A DNA stretch of 64,000 nucleotides from Nanobdellota archaeon (GCA_021836125.1 JAKBJF010000002.1:1-64000), one strand, 5' to 3'; counted from the first letter of the stretch, positions 43,997 through 53,698 are shown. Translations and numbers: made by a program. The notes: generated by a model from the letters alone, not told the origin.

Positions 43997-45721
43997 CTAC
44001 CGGCTTATAAAGATATAGTTTTTATTTTCTTTATCGTCCAATATACAGAATCCGAATCTTTCAAATTGCACTATGCTGCCTTTCTCGAGAAGGTCTGCCG
44101 AGACCTCGGCTTTACCGCTTATAGTTTTAAGGCTGTTCGAATTAAAGCTGCCGTCTTCGTTGAATAAGGTGCCGATAACAGTAACATTCGCGTCCACGTT
44201 TCTTTCAGTAACCCAGTGAATTATCTTCTCATCACCTATTATTTTAACAGATTCAAATATACCAAAAAGGGTGTCATTGCTTTTCGCGTCTATCCTCAGC
44301 GAGTATAAGTCCTTTAAACGGACTCTGTCGCCAGGCTTTATGTCATCGAAGTCTTTTCTGTCTACAAGGAAATGACCGTTTGTTTTTATCCTTCTATATC
44401 CTAAATTCTCGGACGGGTGGTTCTTGAGGTTCGCTTCGATATTTTCAGCATCCTCCACCTCTAATCTAGCAGGATCAGATACAAAGAACAGCCGTTTTGC
44501 CGTTTGATCCAATATTCTGCGATTCAAAGTGAATAACAGGTCCCAGCTGTACTCGTGTGCGGACTCAGAATAGCCTACTCTCAGCACGAATTCCTTTATA
44601 GCTTCCGGCTTTATTCCTCTGCGTTCCATATTGAACAGAGTGGGCAGCCTTAGGTCCTGCCAGCCGTTTATTTTGCCCTCTTTTATTAGTGCCCGCACCT
44701 TTCTTTTTGAGAAAGGAGTGCCTTTAAAATTGAATCTTGAGAATTGTATGACCGTTGGACTCGCAAATCCGAGAGTCTTGCGGAGTACGTCCTGAAACGC
44801 GGATTTGAATTCATTGCTTCTGAGTATGTGGGTAACGCCACAAATGTTGTCTTCTATCACGTTAGCAAAATCATATATCGGCCAAAGGTGTATGCGTTCC
44901 TCCCTTTTGAGCCATGGGAAATTATAATCTGCGTCTATTATCCTGAATAGTCCTTGGTCACGCAGCGTGAAGTCTTTACTCTTCATATCGCCTCTGAACC
45001 GCACAAGCGCCTTTTTCTCGGCGATTTTACCAGATTTTGCGTCGTTGAAAAGAGAAACGTTTTCGTCCGATCCTCTTTTCCTGCATTTGCATTCGGTGCC
45101 GTTAAGTCGGCCTTCTTTTATTTCGTCCGCCGAACAAGTGCATACATACGCTCTGTTTTCCTTTAGCAAACGCTCACCGTATCCGTATATCTTGTCCATA
45201 TCGGAAGTTATGAACTTCGTTTCGTCCCATTCTATGCCTAACCATTTATAACCTTCCTCGAATGTTTTAATGAATTCTGGCTTTACAAGGCGCGGATTCG
45301 TATCTTCGAACCTTAACCACAACTTGCCGTTGTATTTTTGTTTGTAGAGAAAATTTATCATACCAGATATTGCGTGCCCCAAGTGCATGTACCCGGAAGG
45401 CTCTGGTGGAAGTCTAAGCACGACTTTCTCGCCGACATTAGGAAGATCCTTTAAGCCGGATTTTTGCTCGGTTTTTTTCTCGTTTTCAGACACACCTAAT
45501 TCGTCAGCTCTTCGCTTTAGGTCATCGCCAAGCAGGTTAACATAATCTACAATCTTTTTTATTTTGGATTTCCACTCGTTTACATCCTTTAGAATAGACC
45601 TATCCAGGCCAACAACTTTAGAGAATACCGCACCGAAATCAGCCTTTCCGCCGTGTTGTAGTGCGTTTTTTATGGCTATTTTCTCGATCTCTAAATCATC
45701 CATAGATATTATCTGATTCAC
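43997..45721 (-). CDS. gltX: Glutamyl-tRNA synthetase (archaeal type)
   Basis: The 574-residue enzyme has the class I signature RLPPEPSGYMHLGHAISG (HIGH variant) and a KMSKS-like FSKRK in GTPFSKRKVR, with the archaeal/eukaryotic C-terminal beta-barrel domain. It charges tRNA-Glu and probably also tRNA-Gln for later amidation. It ends 1 bp after the convergent agmatinase gene and lies just downstream of tRNA-Tyr on the same strand. Confidence 0.94.
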   Translation of the reverse strand: MNQIISMDDLEIEKIAIKNALQHGGKADFGAVFSKVVGLDRSILKDVNEWKSKIKKIVDYVNLLGDDLKRRADELGVSENEKKTEQKSGLKDLPNVGEKVVLRLPPEPSGYMHLGHAISGMINFLYKQKYNGKLWLRFEDTNPRLVKPEFIKTFEEGYKWLGIEWDETKFITSDMDKIYGYGERLLKENRAYVCTCSADEIKEGRLNGTECKCRKRGSDENVSLFNDAKSGKIAEKKALVRFRGDMKSKDFTLRDQGLFRIIDADYNFPWLKREERIHLWPIYDFANVIEDNICGVTHILRSNEFKSAFQDVLRKTLGFASPTVIQFSRFNFKGTPFSKRKVRALIKEGKINGWQDLRLPTLFNMERRGIKPEAIKEFVLRVGYSESAHEYSWDLLFTLNRRILDQTAKRLFFVSDPARLEVEDAENIEANLKNHPSENLGYRRIKTNGHFLVDRKDFDDIKPGDRVRLKDLYSLRIDAKSNDTLFGIFESVKIIGDEKIIHWVTERNVDANVTVIGTLFNEDGSFNSNSLKTISGKAEVSADLLEKGSIVQFERFGFCILDDKENKNYIFISR

Positions 45722-45785
45722 GTTTATTTATAACATTAATAACGCATCATCGCTTATCGCTAAGAGCAGGACGTTTTAATTAGTA

Positions 45786-45902
45786 TCCACCCGGCCGGAT
45801 TTGAACCTGCAACCTACCGGTGACCGCTGATAACTCTTCATCGCACTAAATTAGCACTTGGTATTTCTACAGCCGGTCGCTCTGCCGTTGAGCTACGGGT
45901 GG
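45786..45902 (-). tRNA. tRNA-Tyr (GUA) with a 45-nt intron
   Basis: On the minus strand a 72-nt mature tRNA is interrupted after the anticodon. The acceptor is CCACCCG/CGGGTGG (C1-G72, as in archaeal tRNA-Tyr), D stem GCTC/GAGC, anticodon stem ACCGG/CCGGT, and loop CTGTAG plus A, with anticodon GTA. The intron of about 45 nt sits at the canonical 37/38 position. The T stem GCAGG/CCGGC has one A-G mismatch. A full bulge-helix-bulge is not obvious, although GCTG can pair with CAGC near the splice sites. Confidence 0.88.
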
Positions 45903-45968
45903 TATTAATATTATCTACCAATAAGGTAAATAAACCTTTTGCGCATCTAAAGTATATTATCTCTTCAA

Positions 45969-46244
45969 TCAACTGACGCTTTCTTTAACTACGTTTTCAA
46001 TTTCAGGTTTGAGTCGTTCACCCAGCTTATTAAGCGTTTTTCCGAGATTACCTTCTAATTTCTTGTAGTCTTCCTCACACATGTAATTATGATGAACTTC
46101 TACACGAGGCCCGAATCTAAGACCTACATCAACCGAAAATGCCTTAGTGTCAGCTTCGCACAAATCTTTGGAGCAGACAGGACAAGTCTTTACAGCTATC
46201 CTTTGCTTGCATATATCACATATAGTGACTGTAACCTTTGCCAT
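45969..46244 (-). CDS. Small zinc-binding protein, unrecognised
   Basis: The 91-residue protein has two CxxC pairs (CDICKQ and CPVCSK), a further Cys in DLCEADT and one in MCEEDY, so one or two zinc sites are likely. The C-terminus is a charged helix. I do not recognise a named family; it is not a ribosomal protein. Confidence 0.65.
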   Translation of the reverse strand: MAKVTVTICDICKQRIAVKTCPVCSKDLCEADTKAFSVDVGLRFGPRVEVHHNYMCEEDYKKLEGNLGKTLNKLGERLKPEIENVVKESVS

Positions 46245-46442
46245 ATTTTATCACCTTCTTTATGATTTCCCGAACCAGTCAGGACAATAAGGATTATCAA
46301 TAGTCATATTTAACTGTTTCCCGGTAAAATCGACAAACAAGTTACAATTGCGAGCAATGCGTTTTTTATAAGCCAATTATGGATTATTATGCCCTAATAT
46401 CGCACGTGCTATTATTTAATATTATGCGACACAAATTATGAT

Positions 46443-47681
46443 ATGGTTATTACACTTACCGATACGGTAGTTACCGTGTTCATGCTTGGAGCCGCAGCAA
46501 TACTTTTTATAGGATTTCTAGGAAGGGCACTGGCCAAAAAAACGCTAATACCATACATAGTCTGGCTTATGCTGTTTGGGGTGCTCATAGGCCCTATCTT
46601 CGGCGTAATAAATTTTTCAACGTCAAGTATGCTTCTGCCGTCAGTTTCGACGATAGTGCTAGTTCTTTTCCTTTTCAATGGCGGTTTGAACCTAAATATA
46701 AAAAAGATTTTCAACAATAAGGCGCCCTTACTGACCTTGTCATTCGCAAATTTTTGCGCAGCAACGGCATTAATAGGGCTGGTAATGTACGTTTTGGGCT
46801 ACAGCGTAGTTCAGTCCGTTTTGATAGGGCTCTTGATGGGCAGTATAAGTTCGGCTATAATACCTTCCTTAAAAGAAGGCGCAAACAAAAAAGACGGTAA
46901 TATACTGGCGAGTCTTGAATCAATTATAACGGAACCATTCGGCATAATAATGGTTCTTATAGCGCTGGCAGCGATATTAATAAGCAATTACAGCATCAGC
47001 ACAATAACTACCTCCCTTTTCTCAGAATTTTCTATAGGCGTAGTGATAGGCGCCATATTCGGTATGGGCTGGATCCCTGCAATGAGTTACTTTCAGAGAT
47101 TTCGATATGAATACTCCTATGCAGCATCTCTTGCGATAGTCTTTGCACTGTACACAATAGTGCAGTATGTTGGCGGAAGCGGCCCGATAGCAGCTCTCGT
47201 CTTCGGCTTCATAATAGCAAATGGCGATGGCATGTATCACGCACTAAAGTATCGTCATGGGTCCTCGTTCAGCTTAAGCAGAGAATCAAAGTCCTTTAAT
47301 GATCTAATCACCTTTCTAATGACTTCTTTTTTCTTCGTGTATTTTGGAAGTTTGATAACGACAAATGACTATTACGGGTTTATAGTAGGCGCAATGATAG
47401 CCTTGGCCGCTATGGTAGCGAGGCAAATAAGTACGAACGCCGCGCTTTACAAACAAAACGTTTCTTCTGAGGAAAAGTATCATACGTCTTTTATGCTTTC
47501 TAGAGGGACAGGCACGGCTATAATTGCAGCGCTTCTTTTTTCTTACAATTTATTTGGCGGGTTAAATCTGCTCGATGTTACATTCGGCGCCATACTCTTT
47601 ACGGTTTTTCTAAATGGAATGTTGCTTCTCGTTTTCAGAGAGGTTTCAGTTTCGGGAGGGAAGGAAGCAAAAAAACAATAA
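46443..47681 (+). CDS. Cation/proton antiporter, paralog 1 (CPA type)
   Basis: The 412-residue protein has about twelve membrane helices and the pattern of CPA1/KefB-like Na+/H+ or K+/H+ antiporters, including VGGSGPIAALVFGFIIANG and SSAIIPSLKEG. It likely exports cations or balances pH. A second paralog follows after 4 bp, so the two are an operon. Substrate is unknown; acid-stress or K+ homeostasis is an inference. Confidence 0.82.
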   Translation: MVITLTDTVVTVFMLGAAAILFIGFLGRALAKKTLIPYIVWLMLFGVLIGPIFGVINFSTSSMLLPSVSTIVLVLFLFNGGLNLNIKKIFNNKAPLLTLSFANFCAATALIGLVMYVLGYSVVQSVLIGLLMGSISSAIIPSLKEGANKKDGNILASLESIITEPFGIIMVLIALAAILISNYSISTITTSLFSEFSIGVVIGAIFGMGWIPAMSYFQRFRYEYSYAASLAIVFALYTIVQYVGGSGPIAALVFGFIIANGDGMYHALKYRHGSSFSLSRESKSFNDLITFLMTSFFFVYFGSLITTNDYYGFIVGAMIALAAMVARQISTNAALYKQNVSSEEKYHTSFMLSRGTGTAIIAALLFSYNLFGGLNLLDVTFGAILFTVFLNGMLLLVFREVSVSGGKEAKKQ

Positions 47682-47685
47682 TCTT

Positions 47686-48909
47686 ATGTTAGATCTATCA
47701 AACACGGTTTCGGTTTTCTCTATAGTGGCCGTCATAATACTGATAGGCTTTGCCGGCGACCAATTTTTTAAGCGCACAAAGGTGCCCTCATTTATATTTT
47801 TGATATTACTGGGTGTGATCATCGGTCCGATATTAAACTTATTTTCTAGCAGTGAAATACTGCCTGCAGTAAGTATACTTGGTGAACTAACTCTTGTCAT
47901 GGTTCTTTTTTATGGAGGAATGGACATAGATTTGAAAACTATACTCTCTGGCGGTATAAGGATAATCGTTGAGGTATTCCTTTACGTAACTATCAGTATA
48001 ATTACAATTACCGCCGCTACGCACTACTTTTTGGGCTGGTCTGTTTATGAGGCGCTTATCTTCGCGAGCATCATAGGCGGCGAAACATCTGCGGCAGTAA
48101 TAATACCTCTTTCGAGAGCGATAGGGATAAATGAGAAAAGTACGATATTTTTGACTCTAGAGTCTGCACTAAATTCTGTAGTTCTGGTTATACTTTTTTT
48201 TACTTTTCTGCAACTATATCAGACCGGTGCTGTAAGCTCAAATTTAATAATAGATTCGCTGGCTTCCAGCTTTTCTATAGGCATCTTCATAGGTGGTTCG
48301 CTTTCGCTTTTATGGATATATGTATTGAAGTATTTCAAGAAACATAGGTATACTTACGTTCTGACTCTTGGATTATTATTAGGCACTTTCTCCATAACAA
48401 CAACCGTCGGAGGCAGCGGGCTGCTGTCAGTTGTAGTTTTCGGAATAGTACTAGGAAATCACAAGTTCATAAGTTCGATAATAAAAAGGAAGGTAGACAT
48501 ACAGAAGCTTCAGAAACAGCTGTCCATATTCCAAGGTGAAATTAGCTTTCTGTTAGAGACTTTCTTCTTCGTGTTTTTAGGGATGGTGTTCTCAATATCA
48601 CTGTCAAATCTTATATTCGGTCTCGAATTCGGTGCACTAATGGTAGGCATACTGCTTTTAACAAGGACGTTTTCCGTTACGGCATCCACATTTGGGTCCG
48701 AGATGTCCGCCGATAGAAAGGCGATAATAATATCATGTGCCCAGGGGCTTACTGTTGCAACCCTTGCACTGCTTTCATTGCAGTATGCTATACCAAATGC
48801 GGACACATTCGTTGTACTAGCTACCTATGTCATAATACTAACTAACGTTGTAACTACAATTGGAACGTATTTCGTCTCAAAGGGCAAATTAATCAGTTAT
48901 CATCCGTAA
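47686..48909 (+). CDS. Cation/proton antiporter, paralog 2 (CPA type)
   Basis: The 407-residue protein shares the layout of paralog 1 (IGGETSAAVIIPLSRAIG, VGGSGLLSVVVFGIVLGNH, ending VVLATYVIILTNVVTT) but differs clearly in sequence. I chose the ATG at 47686, 4 bp after the first gene's stop. The pair may form a heteromer or serve different ions. It ends about 20 bp before the convergent pilin-like gene. Confidence 0.82.
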   Translation: MLDLSNTVSVFSIVAVIILIGFAGDQFFKRTKVPSFIFLILLGVIIGPILNLFSSSEILPAVSILGELTLVMVLFYGGMDIDLKTILSGGIRIIVEVFLYVTISIITITAATHYFLGWSVYEALIFASIIGGETSAAVIIPLSRAIGINEKSTIFLTLESALNSVVLVILFFTFLQLYQTGAVSSNLIIDSLASSFSIGIFIGGSLSLLWIYVLKYFKKHRYTYVLTLGLLLGTFSITTTVGGSGLLSVVVFGIVLGNHKFISSIIKRKVDIQKLQKQLSIFQGEISFLLETFFFVFLGMVFSISLSNLIFGLEFGALMVGILLLTRTFSVTASTFGSEMSADRKAIIISCAQGLTVATLALLSLQYAIPNADTFVVLATYVIILTNVVTTIGTYFVSKGKLISYHP

Positions 48910-48930
48910 TAAGATCTAAATTCGATACTA

Positions 48931-50037
48931 CTAAGTTTTAAATATCGAAGAGCTTTCTATAGACTCCCCGTTCGGGTTTACTATTTTAAGTGTGCCTCCA
49001 GACCCAGACTGTATCGAAAGGAAGCCGAAGTTTTCGCCTATTATCGCTAGGAGGGTTCTTTGTTGCTGACTAGCATCAGTAAGGACGAAATTATTATTGT
49101 TGCAGTTTATCGGAACGCACACAATACTATTCGGGTTTACTTCACTGTTTTGTACCGCATTTACTAAACCCATACACTGCTGAGAAAGCACGTTTTGTTC
49201 ATAAATTTTAGACGAAACAGTCATGGATATGTTCGCTTGAACAAGCACGGCCGCGTTTGGATTAATTATTTGCAGCACAATGTTCGTTATTGCCGGGCAT
49301 TGAGTCGGATATATCGTATTAGATGTTACGCCAGAATATAGATATTGTACGGTGTTGTAACAGTTCACACCCTGATCATAGAACAATAAACTATATCCAA
49401 CGTTTGATTTGTTTATGTAGATATACAAGGTAATAACATTATTGGGCGAATAGGGACTTAACCCGTAAAAACCCATGCTGTATTGTGTCGATTGCGTAAA
49501 AACCTCCTCTGCGGCACCAAGCCCATACACACCCAATTCCGTTGAGCCAGCCGGTATAGTGGTCGCTGGATAGGGGGCAGAGGCGTATTGAACAGAATTT
49601 ACGTTCGCCGGAGTGTAATAATACTGGCCAACATTATATCCGTTTATTTCACTTACGTGCATCGTCCCTAGGCCAAACAAACCGCCGGATGTTATACCAG
49701 TCACATTTGCGTAACACAGGTCGTAATTATTTAACAGGTTTGAATTGTATGGGGATGAGGGGTTAAATAAGTTAGTAGAAGACTGTAAAGCACCGTTGCA
49801 AGTAGAGTTATCATATATTTGTATCACCGCTGCATCCGGGTTTCCTAAATTGATGTTGTTTGTTGTAGGGTTAGAAAAACAGGACTGGCCGGCCATACTA
49901 GTTATCTGGTTAAAATAATAAAGAGAGCTTTCCGGTTTGCTAAAAACGCCTTCCAATGACAGGAATATGAATATAAGTATTATGGCCATCAACACGACCA
50001 TAAGAATCCCGTAAGTCTCTATCGATCCCTTTTTCAT
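48931..50037 (-). CDS. Pilin-like N-anchored surface protein 1
   Basis: The 368-residue protein has a class III-like start, MKKGSIETYGILMVV, with a hydrophobic helix to about residue 30, as in type IV pilin-like proteins. The rest is beta-rich with many Asn, Gln and Tyr and several N-x-S/T sequons. It has about nine Cys residues, possibly disulfide-bonded outside the cell. It is encoded 1 bp after pilin-like protein 2 on the same strand, so they form an operon. Assembly into filaments is not proven. Confidence 0.7.
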   Translation of the reverse strand: MKKGSIETYGILMVVLMAIILIFIFLSLEGVFSKPESSLYYFNQITSMAGQSCFSNPTTNNINLGNPDAAVIQIYDNSTCNGALQSSTNLFNPSSPYNSNLLNNYDLCYANVTGITSGGLFGLGTMHVSEINGYNVGQYYYTPANVNSVQYASAPYPATTIPAGSTELGVYGLGAAEEVFTQSTQYSMGFYGLSPYSPNNVITLYIYINKSNVGYSLLFYDQGVNCYNTVQYLYSGVTSNTIYPTQCPAITNIVLQIINPNAAVLVQANISMTVSSKIYEQNVLSQQCMGLVNAVQNSEVNPNSIVCVPINCNNNNFVLTDASQQQRTLLAIIGENFGFLSIQSGSGGTLKIVNPNGESIESSSIFKT

Positions 50038-50038
50038 A

Positions 50039-50872
50039 TTATACCAGCGATATCTCGCATATTATCGACGGGCCGCCGTAATATCTGCACACCTGTTGCG
50101 ATATGCTTGCGGGACTACCATGTATAAAAAGCAGAGGGTTTCCGCTGCACATTTGCGGGTTTGCGCCACATTGTGGTGTTTCTACGCTTATGAAATAAGT
50201 AACCCCGGCATTCTCTATAGGCACGCAGTTCATCGATGTTATGTAGGCCTGAGGATCGTTATATTCTTGAGTGCCGGATACGTCTACAGTAGCATTCAGG
50301 AAATTGGTACAAGATTCATTAAAGTAACTTATAATATTCGAAGCGCTTATGCTAGAGCCGGTTGTGTTTTCGAAAGTGACTGTCCCCTCAGAGCCATTCA
50401 TTCCTGCCAAGTTAGATTGCGAATACCATAAGGGTGGTGCCGGGCTTCCCCAGCTTGTTACTGCTTGCCATGAAGACTGATAAGGGCCCTGGCTGCCCAC
50501 ATAAAAACTGAAATCGTTATAGCTGCCTATACATACAAAAAACGTATTCGAAAGCGTTGATGGGTTCGTTGGGTTTTGCAAAATACCGTGTGCGGACAGG
50601 CCATTCAACAGATTTAAGCATTGTCTAGTGCCGTAAAATTGTGCAAGGAACTGGTGGTTGTCTAAGCTAACGCTCCCTCCAGTAAGTATGGATATGCCGC
50701 TAGTTATTGCCGATTCGGTCTGGGAAACATACGAATTCGTATTGGAGCCGACGGACTTTATAGTGCCAGTGCCAAGCAGGAGAATGTAAACGACTATAAC
50801 AACGATCACCGCGACTATTATTACAGATATTATAAAGGAGTATACCTCATTTATCCCTTTTCGGTTGACCAT
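50039..50872 (-). CDS. Pilin-like N-anchored surface protein 2
   Basis: The 277-residue protein starts MVNRKGINEVYSFIISVIIV, a class III-like signal with Glu at +3 after the Gly and a long hydrophobic helix. The remainder is Ser/Asn-rich with several Cys and N-x-S/T sequons. It lies upstream of pilin-like protein 1 and 34 bp downstream of eL24 on the same strand. Confidence 0.7.
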   Translation of the reverse strand: MVNRKGINEVYSFIISVIIVAVIVVIVVYILLLGTGTIKSVGSNTNSYVSQTESAITSGISILTGGSVSLDNHQFLAQFYGTRQCLNLLNGLSAHGILQNPTNPSTLSNTFFVCIGSYNDFSFYVGSQGPYQSSWQAVTSWGSPAPPLWYSQSNLAGMNGSEGTVTFENTTGSSISASNIISYFNESCTNFLNATVDVSGTQEYNDPQAYITSMNCVPIENAGVTYFISVETPQCGANPQMCSGNPLLFIHGSPASISQQVCRYYGGPSIICEISLV

Positions 50873-50906
50873 ATGATATGGTACCTGACAATTTATTTAA
50901 CGGTGT

Positions 50907-51089
50907 TTATGCTGTTTTTGTGACCGCGTTCTCTCGTTTAGAAGCCCATTTTAATTTTTTAGGATTCCTCTTAGTGAGCATGTATTTCATACATCTTTTG
51001 CTGCAGAAATTGTATACCGTACCGTCCACCTTAGCGTACATTAAACCGGTACCGCGGCGTATTTCATTGCCGCAAAAGCTGCATTTCAT
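50907..51089 (-). CDS. rpl24e: Ribosomal protein eL24
   Basis: The 60-residue protein is a full eL24 with the zinc site CSFCGNEIRRGTG and FCSKRC. It binds 23S rRNA in the large subunit. It is the third gene of eL8-eS28-eL24, the order conserved in archaea; the nucleoside diphosphate kinase gene that often follows is absent here. Confidence 0.96.
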   Translation of the reverse strand: MKCSFCGNEIRRGTGLMYAKVDGTVYNFCSKRCMKYMLTKRNPKKLKWASKRENAVTKTA

Positions 51090-51090
51090 A

Positions 51091-51366
51091 CTATCTTATT
51101 GGAAGAGCCTCCATTTCGGTTTCTTTGAGCATAAGAACATCACCAGTTACAACAGGTCCGCGCACGTTTCTTCTTATTACTTTATCTTTATCAAAACCCT
51201 CTAGAACCTTACATTTCACCTGGGTGACTTCTCCAGTAGAACCTTTACCTGAAAGTCTTCCGACAATCTCTATGACTTCCGCTGGATAAGCCTCTCTTTG
51301 AGCTTCACCAAATTTCTGTGAAGTTCTTTTTTGTTTGATTTCTCTATTAGACGAAGGCTTATTCAT
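51091..51366 (-). CDS. rps28e: Ribosomal protein eS28, with N-terminal extension
   Basis: The family core begins near residue 27 ([20 protein letters not shown]) and ends with the characteristic [21 protein letters not shown] charged tail of about 25 residues precedes it, with no internal start codon that would remove it; most archaeal eS28 are about 70 residues. It overlaps eL8 by 4 bp. Confidence 0.94.
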   Translation of the reverse strand: MNKPSSNREIKQKRTSQKFGEAQREAYPAEVIEIVGRLSGKGSTGEVTQVKCKVLEGFDKDKVIRRNVRGPVVTGDVLMLKETEMEALPIR

Positions 51367-51716
51367 AAGTTCTTTGTTTTTGATACGAGTTCTTCAAGAG
51401 CATGCGCTTCTTCACCAGGGTTTAGAACCGCTACTGCAGCTGTAGGCACATCCACGCCAACCGATTTACCGAGTTCCGTTCTGCTCTTTACAACTATACA
51501 CGGGATATTTTTGTCTTTGCACAACAACGGCAAGTGCATTACTATCTCTTTAGGTGATGTATCAGAAGCATAAACCACCAGTTTAGCTTGTGATCTTTCC
51601 AAAGCTTTAGTAGCTTCGTTTACTCCTTTTTTTATCTGACCGCCTTTCGATCTTATTTTTTCAAGCACAGAATACACATGGCTATCCAAATCTTTTTTTC
51701 CAGCTTCATCCGCCAT
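51363..51716 (-). CDS. rpl7ae: Ribosomal protein eL8 (L7Ae)
   Basis: The 117-residue protein is L7Ae, which binds kink-turns in 23S rRNA and in archaeal box C/D, H/ACA and RNase P RNAs. The strings [20 protein letters not shown] and [18 protein letters not shown] are typical. GGAGG on the minus strand at 51727-51731 lies 10 bp before the ATG, and the overlap with eS28 is 4 bp. Confidence 0.96.
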   Translation of the reverse strand: MADEAGKKDLDSHVYSVLEKIRSKGGQIKKGVNEATKALERSQAKLVVYASDTSPKEIVMHLPLLCKDKNIPCIVVKSRTELGKSVGVDVPTAAVAVLNPGEEAHALEELVSKTKNL

Positions 51717-51937
51717 AATCAGCTAACCTCCTTATTTTTTTATTATAGTTTATGATAATGGCAGTATTTATAAGCTTTTTTTTAGTGTTTACACCGCTTA
51801 AAACGACAGAAAAAATAATACTGCACAAAAACCCCAAATTTTAAGCGTAAAATGCGTGTCTAATATTAATAGTTTTTTTTAATTTAGCCGCGTATTACCT
51901 TTATATTGGTTATTTATTCATATCTAATTATATTCCT

Positions 51938-53329
51938 ATGGCTGTTGCTTCATACGAAAAGAGAGCCCTTGACCGAATTCTTCTTGAAAATGGTAGGTTA
52001 GAAAAGATAAAGAGGGTGCTTGCGCATCAGGACAAACACATGCTGAAAAAGGGCGCAGCCGACGTGCATATACTCGCATCGCTGGAATACCCCTGGTATC
52101 AGCATCAATGGCTCCGCGATTCCTCGAAAGGAATAATGAATATGATAGAGACCGCGAGTTTTCTTAACGATTTTGATCTGTTTGATACGTTCAATATAAA
52201 AGAAGGAGAAATCGAGCGCAAGTTGTCCGCGGCGATAAATACGATGTGGAGGTCCCTGTATTTTTTTAGTCAAGACATAAAGAAAGGAGAGATACGCGAC
52301 ATACGAGACCACGCATCAAAGTTGGGTAAGAACCACATTCTGGCAAGGTTCGACATACTGGATAACGGAAATGTAAGCCTGTGCGAACCCGACAAAGATC
52401 AACCAAACACGTTCAGAAGTTGGCTTATGCAGTATGATTCCGTGCCGCTTACTCTCATTGCAACAATGCGTTTCATCGACAGTTTCGGAGAAAACAATAT
52501 AAAATATGGTCTAGATACAGCAAAAAGCATATTACCGTGGCTTGTGAGTTACATGCAAAATTATTACAATACGCCATGTGCAGACGCTTGGGAGTTGTAC
52601 TACAATATAGGAAAAATAAATGGAATAGACGCTGGCAACACTATAGACTCATACAGCGTGGCAGCGATATATTCCGGCATTGAAACCGCAAAAATACTGT
52701 CAAAACTACTCGGGGTGTATCTGCCTAAAGAAACGGATTCTGCTAAGGTTGAGGACTTCCTGCTTGAACATTTTATAAGCGAGATACCCTCTTCTACGGG
52801 CAGAATATTGTGCAAGTCTAAAATAGAACACGGTGAACTTATGAAAAGCATAGACTCAAGCGCTATAGATGTATTTAGACTCTTCAAACCACCGAGGATA
52901 ACCGGCTCACGTGTAGAAGATGATACGATACGTGCTGTGGAGCAACACCTTATGGAGGGCAGTCCATTGCCGATCCGCTTTAAGTTCTTTGACAAGCACA
53001 GTCACATAAAAGACACTTACTTTTTTGGAGGCAACTGGTTCCCGAACGCTGAAGAATATGCGATGTATAAATTGGCAAAGGGCGACATAAACAAAGCAAA
53101 GGAGACATTGGATTTCATAGAAAGCCGCATAGAAGATGACGGATCGATACCCGAACAGACACTAATAAAACCTGCAAGTCAGGGATACGACCCGGAGCAT
53201 TACTTTGAGAGAAATGGAAACAAGATGATAAGGTGTCTATGGTGGTCTGAAACGGGTTATTTAGGATTAATTTCTATGTACGCACGCAAGATAATCGCTT
53301 CAGCAAACTCCAAATCTGGCGCACCATAA
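51938..53329 (+). CDS. GH15 glucoamylase-like enzyme
   Basis: The 463-residue protein has GH15 features: WLRDSSKGIM near residue 58, CADAWELY in the region that normally carries the catalytic acid, and SIPEQ with WWSETGYLG near the end. GH15 enzymes hydrolyse alpha-glucosides or trehalose by inversion. There is no signal peptide, so it probably acts on intracellular glucan or disaccharides. The 220-bp gap upstream has no gene. Confidence 0.85.
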   Translation: MAVASYEKRALDRILLENGRLEKIKRVLAHQDKHMLKKGAADVHILASLEYPWYQHQWLRDSSKGIMNMIETASFLNDFDLFDTFNIKEGEIERKLSAAINTMWRSLYFFSQDIKKGEIRDIRDHASKLGKNHILARFDILDNGNVSLCEPDKDQPNTFRSWLMQYDSVPLTLIATMRFIDSFGENNIKYGLDTAKSILPWLVSYMQNYYNTPCADAWELYYNIGKINGIDAGNTIDSYSVAAIYSGIETAKILSKLLGVYLPKETDSAKVEDFLLEHFISEIPSSTGRILCKSKIEHGELMKSIDSSAIDVFRLFKPPRITGSRVEDDTIRAVEQHLMEGSPLPIRFKFFDKHSHIKDTYFFGGNWFPNAEEYAMYKLAKGDINKAKETLDFIESRIEDDGSIPEQTLIKPASQGYDPEHYFERNGNKMIRCLWWSETGYLGLISMYARKIIASANSKSGAP

Positions 53330-53386
53330 CGTTGTTTCCCCTATAAACATATTTAAATACATGAAATATACTTACTAAATTGTAAT

Positions 53387-53698
53387 ATGCAAAAAGCAAG
53401 GATAAAACTGACAGCAACGGATTCCGTGAAGCTAAAGCAAGTGTGCGACGACATACTTGAAATATCAAGGAAACTCGGTACGCCCCTTCAAGGACCCATT
53501 CCTATGCCAACAAAGAAGATAAAAGTGACCACGAGAAGAGCACCTGGCGGTGCAGGCAGGGAATCGTACGAGACATGGGAACTACGATTACATAAGCGCA
53601 TAATAGACATGCAAGCAGATCCAAAAGCGCTCCATCTTATAATGAAGACTTCAGTACCGAAAGAAGTAAATATAGAAATGGAAATAATAGGCAAATAG
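53387..53698 (+). CDS. rps10: Ribosomal protein uS10
   Basis: The 103-residue protein is uS10 with the family blocks ARIKLTATDS, GPIPMPTKKIKVTTRRAPGG and TWELRLHKRIIDM. It lies in the small-subunit head. It stands apart from the elongation factor gene it often follows in archaea; a membrane protein gene starts 50 bp later. Confidence 0.96.
   Translation: MQKARIKLTATDSVKLKQVCDDILEISRKLGTPLQGPIPMPTKKIKVTTRRAPGGAGRESYETWELRLHKRIIDMQADPKALHLIMKTSVPKEVNIEMEIIGK

Noticed and set aside
51733-51782. Poly-T tracts as terminators between eL8 and GH15
   Set aside because: They lie upstream of both divergent genes, so they are promoter-region A/T tracts, not 3' ends.
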